Source: JBCCOW01 sp038749105 (GTDB taxonomy: Bacteria; Planctomycetota; Phycisphaerae; Phycisphaerales; Phycisphaeraceae). From it: a stretch of DNA of 64,000 nt. The stretch spans positions 54,112-118,111 of the forward strand of contig JBCDIM010000002.1 of NCBI GenBank assembly GCA_038749105.1. The letters are read 5' to 3'. The translations under genes were made by a program, and so were the position numbers. The notes under the pieces are model-generated. The model did no database searches and had not been told where the DNA came from. It was given only the letters and a program-made list of their open reading frames with translations. Below, piece by piece: positions 17,198-25,448 of the stretch (the first letter of the stretch is position 1; each line of letters opens with the position of its first letter).

Positions 17198-19819
17198 ATG
17201 CCCGACACCGCCGAACACCAACGCCTGCAAGCCAACGCCGACCGCCAAGCCAACTGGCAGCGCTGGGGGCCTTACCTCGCCGAACGCCAGTGGGCCACCG
17301 TCCGTGAGGACTACTCCCCCAACGGCGACCCCTGGGGCTACTTCCCCCACGACCACGCCCGCTCCCGCGCCTACCGCTGGGGCGAGGACGGGCTGCTCGG
17401 CTGGACCGACCGACAGTGCCGGCTCTGCTTCGCCCTCGCCCTCTGGAACGGCAAGGACGACATCCTTAAAGAACGCCTCTTCGGGCTCACCGGGCCCGAG
17501 GGCAACCACGCCGAAGACTGCAAAGAGCTCTACTACTACCAAGACGCCACCCCGACCAACAGCTACGCCAAGGCCAGCTACATCTACCCCCAGGCCGAGT
17601 ACCCCTACGACGACCTCGTTGCGACCAACGGCAGCCGTACCAAAAAAGACCCCGAGTACGAGCTGGCCGATACCGGGGTGCTCGACGAAGACCGGTTCTT
17701 CGAGGTCACCGCCGAGTACGCCAAGGCGTCGCCCAACGACACGCTGATCCGCGTCACCGTCCACAACGCTGGGCCCGATGCCGCCGAACTGCACGTCCTG
17801 CCCACGCTCTGGTACCGCAACACCTGGGTCTGGGGCTGCGCCCACGACGGCTGCACCTTAAAGCCCCAGCTCCGCCTGCAAGATGACGGCAGCATCCGCG
17901 GCGAACACGAAACCCTCGGCGTCAGCCACTTTTGGCTCGACAAGACGGCTGACGGCAATGCACCCCCACTGCTGTGGACCGACAACGAGACCAACCACAA
18001 CCGCTTCGACGACGGTCTGCCCTGTTGCAAGTTCACGAAGGACGCTTTCCATCGTCAGGTCATCGACGGCGAAACCAAGGCCGTCAACCCCCAGCCTTAC
18101 GGCACCAAGGTCGCCGGTCGCTACACCCTGAAACTCGCCGCCGGTCAGTCCGTGACACTCCGGGCCCGGCTCGCGCTCGACAACGAAAAACCCGAACAAC
18201 CCTTCGGTGAAGGCTTCGACACGATCTTCCAACAACGGCTCGATGAAGCCGATGCGTTCTACGACGCAACCATCGACCCAGAGCACAACGACGACGAGCG
18301 CGACGTCGCCCGACAGGCCTACGCCGGGCTGCTCTGGACCAAGCAGTTCTATCACTACGTCGTGGAAGATTGGGTCAAGGGTGACCCGCATCAGCCCGAC
18401 CCGCCCGAGTCGCGCAAGGAAGGCCGAAACCGCGACTGGGACCACGTCTTCGCGCGTGACGTCTTGTCCATGCCGGACAAGTGGGAGTACCCGTGGTTCG
18501 CCGCCTGGGACTCGGCCTTCCACATGATCCCGATGGCCCGGATCGACCCACACTGGGCCAAGAAACAGCTCCTGCTGTTCCTCCGCGAGTGGTACCTGCA
18601 CCCCAACGGGCAGATCCCCGCCTACGAGTTCGCGTTCAACGACGTGAACCCTCCCGTCCACGCCTGGGCCTGCTGGCGGGTCTACAAGATGACCGGACCC
18701 CGCGGCCAGCGCGACCGCCGATTCCTCGCGTCCTGCTTCCAGAAGCTGCTGCTCAACTTCACCTGGTGGGTTAACCGTAAAGACCCCACGGGCCAGAACG
18801 TCTTCGCCGGCGGCTTCCTCGGGCTCGACAACATCGGGGTCTTCGACCGCTCCCAGCCGCTGCCCGAGGGCCAAACCCTGGCCCAATCCGACGGCACCGC
18901 GTGGATGGCATTCTACAGCCTGACCATGCTCGCCATCGCCATCGAGCTCGCCCAGGAATGGCCCGAGTACGAGGACATGGCCTCGAAATTCTTCGAGCAC
19001 TTCATCGCCATCGCCGACGCCATCCACACCATGGGCGACCGCAACCGCGGCCTCTGGCACGGCGGCGACGGGTTCTACTACGACCACCTCTCCGCCAACG
19101 GACAGACCAAGGCCATCCGACTCCGCTCCCTCGTCGGGCTTATGCCGCTGATCGCCGTCGAGATCTTTAAGCAACCCAGGATCGACAAGCTACCCGGGTT
19201 CAAGAAACGCATGGAGTGGTTCTTGAAGTACCGCCCCGACTTAGCAGAGCGTGTGAGCTTTATGCAGTCCGACCACCGCGTCGATCACGACCGCATGCTC
19301 CTGGCGGTCCCGTCCAAGGACAAGGTGCGGGCGGTCCTCCGTTACATGCTCGACGAGTCCGAGTTCCTCTGCCCGTTCGGCATCCGGTCGATGTCCCGCG
19401 TCTACGCCGACGAGCCCTACCGCTTCCAGTTCCACGGCCACGACCACACCGTCGCCTACCAGCCCGGCGAATCCGACAGCCTGCTCTTCGGCGGCAACTC
19501 CAACTGGCGCGGCCCCGTCTGGTTCCCGATCAACTACCTCCTCGTCGAGGCCCTCCAGCGCTACCACCACTTCTACGGCGACACGTTCACCGTCGAATAC
19601 CCCACCGGCTCCGGCCAACACCACACGCTCCAGCACGTCGCCAACGACCTCCGCCGACGCCTCGCCTCGCTGTTCCTGAAACAGCCCGACGGCACCCGCC
19701 CCTGCCTCGGCACCCCCGGCCCCGTCCTCTTCCACGAGTACTTCCACGGCGACACCGGCCGCGGCCTCGGCGCCTCTCACCAGACCGGCTGGACCGCACT
19801 GGTCACCCGCTGCCTGTGA
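17198..19819 (+). CDS. GH63-like glycoside hydrolase (glucosidase)
   Basis: An 873-residue protein of the glycoside hydrolase 63 / MGH1-like superfamily. The N-terminal beta-rich part (YSPNGDPWGYFPHDHARSRA, LLGWTDRQCRLCFALALWNG) is followed from about residue 380 by an (alpha/alpha)6 barrel with WFAAWDSAFHMIPMARIDP, PAYEFAFNDVNPPVHAWACW and NWRGPVWFPINYLLVEAL, where the catalytic acids of the family lie. GH63 enzymes cleave terminal alpha-glucosides, including glucosylglycerate-type compounds in bacteria. There is no signal peptide, so a cytoplasmic substrate (compatible solute or oligosaccharide) is inferred. It stands alone; no transporter or synthase gene adjoins. Third codon positions are strongly C-biased. 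Confidence 0.85.
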   Translation: MPDTAEHQRLQANADRQANWQRWGPYLAERQWATVREDYSPNGDPWGYFPHDHARSRAYRWGEDGLLGWTDRQCRLCFALALWNGKDDILKERLFGLTGPEGNHAEDCKELYYYQDATPTNSYAKASYIYPQAEYPYDDLVATNGSRTKKDPEYELADTGVLDEDRFFEVTAEYAKASPNDTLIRVTVHNAGPDAAELHVLPTLWYRNTWVWGCAHDGCTLKPQLRLQDDGSIRGEHETLGVSHFWLDKTADGNAPPLLWTDNETNHNRFDDGLPCCKFTKDAFHRQVIDGETKAVNPQPYGTKVAGRYTLKLAAGQSVTLRARLALDNEKPEQPFGEGFDTIFQQRLDEADAFYDATIDPEHNDDERDVARQAYAGLLWTKQFYHYVVEDWVKGDPHQPDPPESRKEGRNRDWDHVFARDVLSMPDKWEYPWFAAWDSAFHMIPMARIDPHWAKKQLLLFLREWYLHPNGQIPAYEFAFNDVNPPVHAWACWRVYKMTGPRGQRDRRFLASCFQKLLLNFTWWVNRKDPTGQNVFAGGFLGLDNIGVFDRSQPLPEGQTLAQSDGTAWMAFYSLTMLAIAIELAQEWPEYEDMASKFFEHFIAIADAIHTMGDRNRGLWHGGDGFYYDHLSANGQTKAIRLRSLVGLMPLIAVEIFKQPRIDKLPGFKKRMEWFLKYRPDLAERVSFMQSDHRVDHDRMLLAVPSKDKVRAVLRYMLDESEFLCPFGIRSMSRVYADEPYRFQFHGHDHTVAYQPGESDSLLFGGNSNWRGPVWFPINYLLVEALQRYHHFYGDTFTVEYPTGSGQHHTLQHVANDLRRRLASLFLKQPDGTRPCLGTPGPVLFHEYFHGDTGRGLGASHQTGWTALVTRCL

Positions 19820-19828
19820 TGAACTAGC

Positions 19829-20491
19829 TCAATCCGCCGCCGCGGGCATCGGCCGGATGCGGAGAAGAAGCTCACTGAGCCGCTCCGTGTTCTTCTCTTG
19901 CGACGTGTCGTGATACACCGAGATGATCGCGGAAACCGGCTCGACCGAAACCACTTTGTTATTCACCCGCTTCTGCTCCGCCAAGGCCAGGTACTCCATG
20001 CTGCCGCGGTACTGCTGCCGATCAAAATAATGCACGCGAAGAACGGCGACCTTAAAACTACCGAGGTCGCGTGCGAACGGCTGTTCAACCGCGATCCCGT
20101 TCCCAGGGCGTTCGGTCAGTTTGGATTGCAGTTCTTTAAAACACGCCATGGCCTGTTCAAGCCGGACGCTTTCGGTTTCGACGACCTCCCACAGGTCGAC
20201 CGCGTACTCCGGGAGTTCCGGGATCGGCTCACGCTCATTCGGGATGACCAAAGCCGCAATCAGCCTGAGCTTTAATCCGGGGATCACGCCGTCGGTCACG
20301 TCACGAAGTACCGGATCCGGCGTCACTTTCACCCAGCCCTCTGGCATCAGTACCCGCAACCCGAGCTCCGGGAATGCTTCATCAGCCCCACGGGCAGGTT
20401 CCGAGAGATGTGGCGAGAACCCCACGAAACAACAAAACGCCGTGAAAAAGCAGAGAAATATCCTTCGCATAGCGGTTTCCCGAATGACCAT
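19829..20491 (-). CDS. Secreted protein of unknown function, tandem paralog 3
   Basis: A protein of about 220 residues with a signal peptide (MRRIFLCFFTAFCCFVGF). The mature part starts with PELGLRVLMPEGWVKV and contains GVIPGLKLRLIAAL, a central helical stretch and LAEQKRVNNKVVSVEPVSAI, then an LLLRIRPMP end. The block QKRVNNxVV and the PELGL start are shared with the next gene upstream (20559-21251), and the overall plan with the one at 21248. No known family was recognised. An ATG at 20470 (giving MRRIFLC as N-terminus) or a TTG at 20500 are alternative starts; TAATAC nine bases before 20491 favours that one. It is the last gene of the three-paralog group. Confidence 0.7.
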   Translation of the reverse strand: MVIRETAMRRIFLCFFTAFCCFVGFSPHLSEPARGADEAFPELGLRVLMPEGWVKVTPDPVLRDVTDGVIPGLKLRLIAALVIPNEREPIPELPEYAVDLWEVVETESVRLEQAMACFKELQSKLTERPGNGIAVEQPFARDLGSFKVAVLRVHYFDRQQYRGSMEYLALAEQKRVNNKVVSVEPVSAIISVYHDTSQEKNTERLSELLLRIRPMPAAAD

Positions 20492-20558
20492 GATCCGCAA
20501 GTATTACACCTGTTCCGGTGTGTGACGGCGTGGATCGGTCACCTGCTACTCCACCCCC

Positions 20559-21251
20559 TCAGTCGGCCTCCCGCGGGTGCGGACGCAACGCAAACAGGAA
20601 TGCGTCGATCGCTTTAAGGGTGTCTTCATCGGTAGCGTCAAACGTGATGACGGCAACGGTAGAGACCAGCCCGGTGTCCACCACCTCGTTGTTCACCCGC
20701 TTCTGCTGGGCAAACGCGACGAACGCCACGCTGTCTAAATACTCCCCCTGCATGCCGCCGAACGTGTGTGCCCGAAGGATGCCCAGCTTGAATTGTCCGA
20801 AGTCGCGTGTGTAGGCCGGCTCGGTTGCGATGCCCCGCTGATCGAGCTCCGCCCGGAGCACTCTGAACCGATCCATCACGAATTCCAGTTTGGCCGCAAC
20901 GGGCTTTACCATCTGCCAGAAATCGATGGTGTAATGCGGGGGCTTGGCCCGCCGAAAACGCACGGGGTCCGGCATACGCACCGTGACATGACGCTGAAAG
21001 ATCAGGCCCGGTACGACTTTGTCCGACATCTCCTTCACCGCTCGCACGGGCCAGACCAACGCCGCCTGTTCGGGGACCTCCACCTCTAAACCAAGCTCGG
21101 GCAATGCCTGGATGGCGTCCTGATCGCGCTTCTCACGGATGTCGGCCTGAGCGGTCAACGGACTGACAAGGCAGCCCATAACAAGCAAAGCAGAGATGGA
21201 TATGTGGTGCGTCACGGTTGGTCCCAGAATAGGCTCAAGCGGCCCTGTCAC
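20559..21251 (-). CDS. Secreted protein of unknown function, tandem paralog 2
   Basis: A 230-residue protein with an export segment (ISISALLVMGCLVSPLTAQA). It repeats the layout of its downstream neighbour: LPELGLEVEVPEQAALVWPV, KVVPGLIFQRHVTVRMPDP, a helical middle and FAQQKRVNNEVVDTGLVSTV before a LFALRPHP end. The start at 21251 overlaps the stop of the upstream paralog by four bases (ATGA), pointing to translational coupling; a GTG at 21215 is an alternative that would leave a shorter n-region. Function unknown; the architecture (signal peptide, single small domain) suggests a periplasmic or surface protein. Confidence 0.7.
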   Translation of the reverse strand: MTGPLEPILGPTVTHHISISALLVMGCLVSPLTAQADIREKRDQDAIQALPELGLEVEVPEQAALVWPVRAVKEMSDKVVPGLIFQRHVTVRMPDPVRFRRAKPPHYTIDFWQMVKPVAAKLEFVMDRFRVLRAELDQRGIATEPAYTRDFGQFKLGILRAHTFGGMQGEYLDSVAFVAFAQQKRVNNEVVDTGLVSTVAVITFDATDEDTLKAIDAFLFALRPHPREAD

Positions 21252-21937
21252 GGTGCGTCGCTGTCCGGCATCAGACGGACGGTGTCGATGAGCTTCCGGA
21301 AAAGATCTTCCTCTTTGCGGCTGTCATAGATGTAGACCAGACAGGCATCGAACACCGCTTGATGTCTTCCGTCGGGTGCCTCTGCATCCCGCCCGATGAA
21401 CGTCATCGCGATAATCATGGGCCGTCCGTGGGTTAGATACCAGTGTTCGGGCTGGGAAACCGAGTAGTAGGTGACACGGTGGAATGCTCCAATCTGCTCC
21501 CGGTCGGGCCCTTCGATACGCCAGCCGTTCCGTAATGGCTCCCTGGCCTTCCGTACCGCCTCAATCTGTTCCGCGAGATCGTTCATCGAGGGCTGGCTCT
21601 TCCCGGGGAACTTGAAGATATCGACGTAGAAGCGTCCCGGAGCTTCGGGGTGTGCTTCTCGGGTGCCGTCTGCAGACACCCATTCAGGCTTCCACAGCTT
21701 GTAACGCCACTGCGTATCGATGTCGCCCACGGCCAGGCCTATGGCGTTCACGGGTGGGCCGGTCAGTTCTGCCGCACGCCACCCCTCCGGGACCGCGATC
21801 GAGATCCGGCACTCCGGGAGTTCCACGCGGTTCTCACCATCCGCTTCGAGTTGCTCGTACTCGACGGACCAGCCCGCCAATGCAAAGCACAGAGCTGTCA
21901 TCAGCAGGGACAGCCGCCGGTACGCTGGCGTGATCAT
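21248..21937 (-). CDS. Secreted protein of unknown function, tandem paralog 1
   Basis: A 229-residue protein beginning MITPAYRRLSLLMTALCFAL, a signal peptide, then VELPECRISIAVPEGWRAAE, which corresponds to the PELGL..PE.W start of the two downstream genes. It is the most divergent of the three: it lacks the QKRVNN block but keeps the length and a matching end (LIDTVRLMPDS). The DUF resembles the 'PEGW' strand motif of several secreted single-domain proteins, but I do not recognise a named family. The start at 21937 is preferred over one at 21973 because it places the hydrophobic segment correctly. First gene of the three-gene operon. Confidence 0.7.
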   Translation of the reverse strand: MITPAYRRLSLLMTALCFALAGWSVEYEQLEADGENRVELPECRISIAVPEGWRAAELTGPPVNAIGLAVGDIDTQWRYKLWKPEWVSADGTREAHPEAPGRFYVDIFKFPGKSQPSMNDLAEQIEAVRKAREPLRNGWRIEGPDREQIGAFHRVTYYSVSQPEHWYLTHGRPMIIAMTFIGRDAEAPDGRHQAVFDACLVYIYDSRKEEDLFRKLIDTVRLMPDSDAP

Positions 21938-21974
21938 GTGGTGCTTTCCATTGCGACTTGGACAAGCAGGCAAT

Positions 21975-22047
21975 GATCGCGGGAGGGCTCGAACCTCCGA
22001 CCTACGGCTCCGGAAACCGTCGCTCTATCCAACTGAGCTACGCGACC
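21975..22047 (-). tRNA. tRNA-Arg (anticodon CCG)
   Basis: The minus strand folds into a full cloverleaf of 73 nt: acceptor GGTCGCG with CGCGATC, D-arm GCTC...GAGC, anticodon stem ACGGT/GCCGT with loop TTCCGGA, and T-arm GGAGG-TTCGAGC-CCTCC. The anticodon is CCG, reading CGG arginine codons, which are common in this GC-rich DNA. CCA is not encoded. A two-box promoter lies just upstream. Confidence 0.95.
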
Positions 22048-22063
22048 TTTCGGTGGACCGTGC

Positions 22064-22092
22064 AGTTTAACTTCGGCCAGTCAGGCGGTAAA
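22064..22092 (-). promoter_or_regulatory. Candidate promoter of tRNA-Arg (TTTACC-17-TAAACT)
   Basis: On the minus strand: TTTACC (22092-22087), 17 bases, TAAACT (22069-22064). Transcription would start near 22057, about ten bases before the mature tRNA 5' end, which is the expected place. Confidence 0.5.
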
Positions 22093-22163
22093 GCAGGCCG
22101 GCTCACCGAACCTCCACAGTCGGCAAGCTACGCCCGTCTGGCCCCGCTAAACTCGTCCTTTCT

Positions 22164-23264
22164 ATGGCAGGCTCCACCTTTGGCACTCTGTTCCGCGTCA
22201 CCACGGCCGGCGAATCGCACGGCCCGGGGAACCTCTGCATTGTCGATGGCTGCCCGCCCGGGCTGCCGCTGACCGAGGACGACCTGATCCCGGATTTGCA
22301 ACGCCGTAAGCCCGGGCAGTCGCGGATCACCAGCCCCCGTAAGGAGGACGACGCACCGGAGATCCTCTCGGGCGTGTTCGAGGGGCGGACGACCGGCACG
22401 CCCATCGCCGTGCTGATCCGCAATAAGGACCAGCGGTCGCAGGACTACGGCGACATCAAGGACAAGTACCGGCCGGGGCACGCCGACTTCACGTTTGACG
22501 CCAAGTTCGGCTTCCGGGACTACCGGGGCGGCGGGCGATCGTCAGCCCGCGAGACCTCGGCCCGCGTCGCGGCGGCGGCGATCGCCAAGAAGCTGCTCCA
22601 CACCGTGCACGGCATCAACGTCCTCGGCATGGTCCATCAGATCGGCGACATCGTCGCGGACTTCCCCGACCCGAGTTTCATCACGCTCGAGCAGGTCGAG
22701 TCCAACCCGGTCCGCTGCCCGGACGCGAAGGCGGCCGAGGCGATGGAGCAGCTGATCAAGGACGTCCGCAAGGACCAGGACAGCATCGGCGGGGCGGCGA
22801 CGCTGGTCGCAACCGGCGTGCCCGCGGGCTGGGGCGAGCCCGTGTTCGACAAGCTCCGGGCGGACTTGGGCAAGGCGATGTTCTCGCTGCCCGCGGTCAT
22901 GGGCGTCGAGTTCGGGCAAGGCTTCGGCGTCGCATCGGCACGGGGCACAGAGCACTCCGACATGTTCATCCCAGACGGCGACAAAACCCCGCCGATCGGC
23001 ACCGACACCAACCGCCACGGTGGGATGCTCGGCGGTATCTCGTCGGGCCAACCGATCGTGCTGCGGTGTGCGATCAAGCCGACCTCGTCGATCCCGCAGG
23101 ACCGCCCCACGGTGGACAAGCGGGGGAACGCCACGACCCTCGCCACGCGTGGCCGACACGACCCCTGCCTGCTGCCGCGGTTTGTTCCGATGGGCGAGGC
23201 GATGCTCGCACTGGTGCTCGCCGACCACATGCTCCGGCAGCGTGCGACGACGGCTCTAAGTTAA
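22164..23264 (+). CDS. aroC: Chorismate synthase
   Basis: A 366-residue enzyme of the usual length. The family signatures are FRVTTAGESHGPGNLCIVDG at the start, YRPGHADFTFDAKFGFRDYR, the GRSSARETSARVAAAAIAKK segment and RHDPCLLPRFVPMGEAM near the end. It converts 5-enolpyruvylshikimate-3-phosphate to chorismate with reduced FMN, the last common step to aromatic amino acids, folate and menaquinone. Chorismate is also the substrate of MqnA, encoded at 40411. The gene stands alone; a TAAACT box lies ten bases before the ATG with no Shine-Dalgarno sequence. Confidence 0.95.
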   Translation: MAGSTFGTLFRVTTAGESHGPGNLCIVDGCPPGLPLTEDDLIPDLQRRKPGQSRITSPRKEDDAPEILSGVFEGRTTGTPIAVLIRNKDQRSQDYGDIKDKYRPGHADFTFDAKFGFRDYRGGGRSSARETSARVAAAAIAKKLLHTVHGINVLGMVHQIGDIVADFPDPSFITLEQVESNPVRCPDAKAAEAMEQLIKDVRKDQDSIGGAATLVATGVPAGWGEPVFDKLRADLGKAMFSLPAVMGVEFGQGFGVASARGTEHSDMFIPDGDKTPPIGTDTNRHGGMLGGISSGQPIVLRCAIKPTSSIPQDRPTVDKRGNATTLATRGRHDPCLLPRFVPMGEAMLALVLADHMLRQRATTALS

Positions 23265-23333
23265 TCCCTAGGTCCTGTATTTCCCGGCAAAAAGACGCAT
23301 GGCCTGACACGGGGATGGCCTATCTTCGGGGGT

Positions 23334-24665
23334 ATGCAGACCCTGGACTCACACGCCGGACCCGTCGCCTCAAGCCCCGCTCTGCCGCGCGAGCTGATCC
23401 ACCCACGCGATGCGCTGATGCAGACCATGCAGCGGATCTATCAGTACCGCATGACCACCACCAGCGGCGGCAACCTGTCGCTGCGTGACGTGCACGGCGA
23501 CATCTGGATCACCCCCGCCCGGGTCGATAAGGGCAACCTCCAACGCGACGACATGATCCGCGTCGATGCACAGGGGGAGGCCCACGGCCCGCACCCGCCG
23601 TCCTCCGAGTACCCATTCCACCGGGCGATCTACGACGCCCGACCCGACCTCGGCGCGATCGTCCACGCCCACCCCGTCGCCCTGGTCGCCTTCAGCATCA
23701 CCAAGCGAGCCCCCGACACGCGTCTGTTCGCCAAGAGCTGGCACACCTGCGGCGAGCCGGGCTTTGCGCCCTACGCCCTGCCCGGATCGGCGGCGCTGGG
23801 CCAGGTTATCGCCGAGACCTTCGCCAAGGGCCACGACGCGGTGATCCTCGAGAACCACGGCGTGGTCGTCGGGGGCAAGACCCTGGCCGACGCGTTCGCC
23901 CGGTTCGAGACGTTTGAGTTCACCGCGAAGACATTGATCAAGGCGGGGCATCTGGGCCCGGTCACGACGCTGACCGACAAGCAGATCGCGCTGCGCGACC
24001 AGGGGCCGCCGCCGCTGCCCGCGTTTTCGCCGGGGCCCGCCGATGTCGCCGAGAAGGACGCCCGGCGGTGCATCGTCGATTTCTGCCGACGCGGCTACCG
24101 GCAGCGGCTGCTGATCAGCACGGAGGGCAGCCTCTCGACCCGGCTGGGCCCCGATCGTTTTGTCATCACGCCCAGCAACGCCGACCGCCTGAGCCTGTCG
24201 GTCCAGGACCCGGTGCTGATCGATGGCGGCCGGGCGGAAGCGGGCAAGACCCCCAGCCGAGCCGCCCGCCTGCACGCGGCGATTTATGCCGCCCACCCCG
24301 AGATCAACGCGGTCATCAACGCGAACAGCGTCAACGCCACCGCCTTCGCGGTCTGCGGCAGCCCGCTGGACTCGCGGACCATCCCCGAGAGCTACGTGTT
24401 CCTGCGTGAGGTGCAGCGGGTGTCCTACGAAACGGCCACCACCGATGCCGAGGCGGTCGCCCAGACCGTGGGGCCGACACGCCCGGTCGCGCTGCTTGAG
24501 AACGACGGTGTCCTGGCGTGCGGCAAGGACGTGCTCTCGGCCTTCGATTGCCTGGAAGTGTTGGAATCGACCGCGGAGGCGCTGATCAACAGCCGGCCAC
24601 TGGGCGAGGTCTCACCGATGGGGGCCGGCCCGATCCGCGAGCTGGAAGCGGCCTTCTTCGGCTGA
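23334..24665 (+). CDS. Tandem class II aldolase protein, second domain degenerate
   Basis: A 443-residue protein made of two class II aldolase/adducin domains. Domain 1 (about 20-210) keeps the active site: SGGNLSLR, PPSSEYPFH with the catalytic glutamate (E92), the zinc histidines in AIVHAHPVAL (H111, H113) and VILENHGVVVGG (H175). Domain 2 (about 240-430) aligns with it but has INANS for HAH, LLENDGVLACG for ENHG and an arginine (R308) at the glutamate position, so it should not bind zinc. Members cleave sugar 1-phosphates such as fuculose- or rhamnulose-1-phosphate; rhamnulokinase is encoded at 565, which makes rhamnulose-1-phosphate a candidate, by inference only. TATCTT lies seven bases before the ATG. 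Confidence 0.85.
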   Translation: MQTLDSHAGPVASSPALPRELIHPRDALMQTMQRIYQYRMTTTSGGNLSLRDVHGDIWITPARVDKGNLQRDDMIRVDAQGEAHGPHPPSSEYPFHRAIYDARPDLGAIVHAHPVALVAFSITKRAPDTRLFAKSWHTCGEPGFAPYALPGSAALGQVIAETFAKGHDAVILENHGVVVGGKTLADAFARFETFEFTAKTLIKAGHLGPVTTLTDKQIALRDQGPPPLPAFSPGPADVAEKDARRCIVDFCRRGYRQRLLISTEGSLSTRLGPDRFVITPSNADRLSLSVQDPVLIDGGRAEAGKTPSRAARLHAAIYAAHPEINAVINANSVNATAFAVCGSPLDSRTIPESYVFLREVQRVSYETATTDAEAVAQTVGPTRPVALLENDGVLACGKDVLSAFDCLEVLESTAEALINSRPLGEVSPMGAGPIRELEAAFFG

Positions 24666-24689
24666 ACCCCAACACCTGCAGCGCGTCCC

Positions 24690-25355
24690 CTACCCCGCGA
24701 ACCCGGCTCTCTGCAGCAAGTCCATATCCACCGGTTCGGGCTTGCCGGGCTCGGCTACCGCCCCCATCCGCTCGACGGTGGCGACGATCGTTTTGACCAT
24801 CGCGTCGGCCTCGAAGTTGATCGGGTCGCCGGGCTGGGCGGCGTCGAGGGTGGTCTTCTCCAGCGTCTCGGGGATCAGGGCCACGTCGAAGCCGTCGTCG
24901 AACAGCTCGGCGACGGTCAGGCTCACGCCGTTGAGCGTGACCGAGCCCTTGGCGATCACCCAGCCGCGCATCGCCCCCGGCAGAGACACGCGTAAACGCC
25001 AATCCGCCGGGTCATTCTGGACGGACACGACGGTGGCGACGCCATCGACGTGGCCCTGGACGACGTGGCCGCCGAGGGGTTCGCTGGCGAGCAGGGCCCG
25101 TTCGAGGTTGACCGGGTCGCCAGGGGTCAGTCGGCCCAGCGTGGTCTTGTCCAGGGTCTCCTGCACGGCATCAAACCGCATCAGGCCGTCGCAAGGCGTC
25201 TCGGTAAGAGTCAGGCAGACCCCCGCAACAGCGACCGAGCCGCCGTGCTCCAGCGGGCCGGGCAGGCCGGGGGCCCGCACCGCGAGCCGAACCCCGCGGT
25301 CGTGGGGGGTGACGGCTTCAACCTCTCCTAACGCTTGCACGATGCCGGTGAACAT
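24690..25355 (-). CDS. ribE: Riboflavin synthase, alpha chain
   Basis: A 221-residue protein with two lumazine-binding repeats (about 1-95 and 98-190). It begins MFTGIVQALGEVEAV and has VAVAGVCLTLTE, GGHVVQGHVDGVATV and SVTLNGVSLTVAEL, the standard signatures of the trimeric riboflavin synthase that dismutates two 6,7-dimethyl-8-ribityllumazines. Other rib genes are not adjacent. The start codon at 25355 is fixed by MFTGIV, the invariant N-terminus, and a minus-strand TAAACT box ends exactly six bases upstream of it. There is no FMN riboswitch in the 93-base divergent gap to aspS. Confidence 0.94.
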   Translation of the reverse strand: MFTGIVQALGEVEAVTPHDRGVRLAVRAPGLPGPLEHGGSVAVAGVCLTLTETPCDGLMRFDAVQETLDKTTLGRLTPGDPVNLERALLASEPLGGHVVQGHVDGVATVVSVQNDPADWRLRVSLPGAMRGWVIAKGSVTLNGVSLTVAELFDDGFDVALIPETLEKTTLDAAQPGDPINFEADAMVKTIVATVERMGAVAEPGKPEPVDMDLLQRAGFAG

Positions 25356-25361
25356 GGATGG

Positions 25362-25367
25362 AGTTTA
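25362..25367 (-). promoter_or_regulatory. Candidate leaderless -10 box (TAAACT) for ribE
   Basis: TAAACT on the minus strand, six bases, then the invariant MFTGIV start at 25355. Because this start is fixed by protein conservation, it is one of the most reliable examples of the leaderless geometry. Confidence 0.5.
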
Positions 25368-25406
25368 GCCCGAACCCCCGCCCGACCCGGCCCGCCGAGG
25401 CCCTGA

Positions 25407-25412
25407 TATCAT
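25407..25412 (+). promoter_or_regulatory. Candidate -10 box (TATCAT) for aspS
   Basis: TATCAT ends 36 bases before the aspS ATG, which would give a leader of about 30 bases. No matching -35 was recognised. Confidence 0.3.
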
Positions 25413-25448
25413 CCGCGGTTCGCTCGAACGGATTCCACCCCAAACGCC

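Noticed and set aside
15856..17307. Plus-strand open frame of 483 codons
   Set aside because: Shadow of the ABC exporter, whose Walker and signature motifs are unambiguous.
25356..25448. FMN riboswitch before riboflavin synthase
   Set aside because: The 93-base gap is too short and lacks the conserved RFN sequence blocks.
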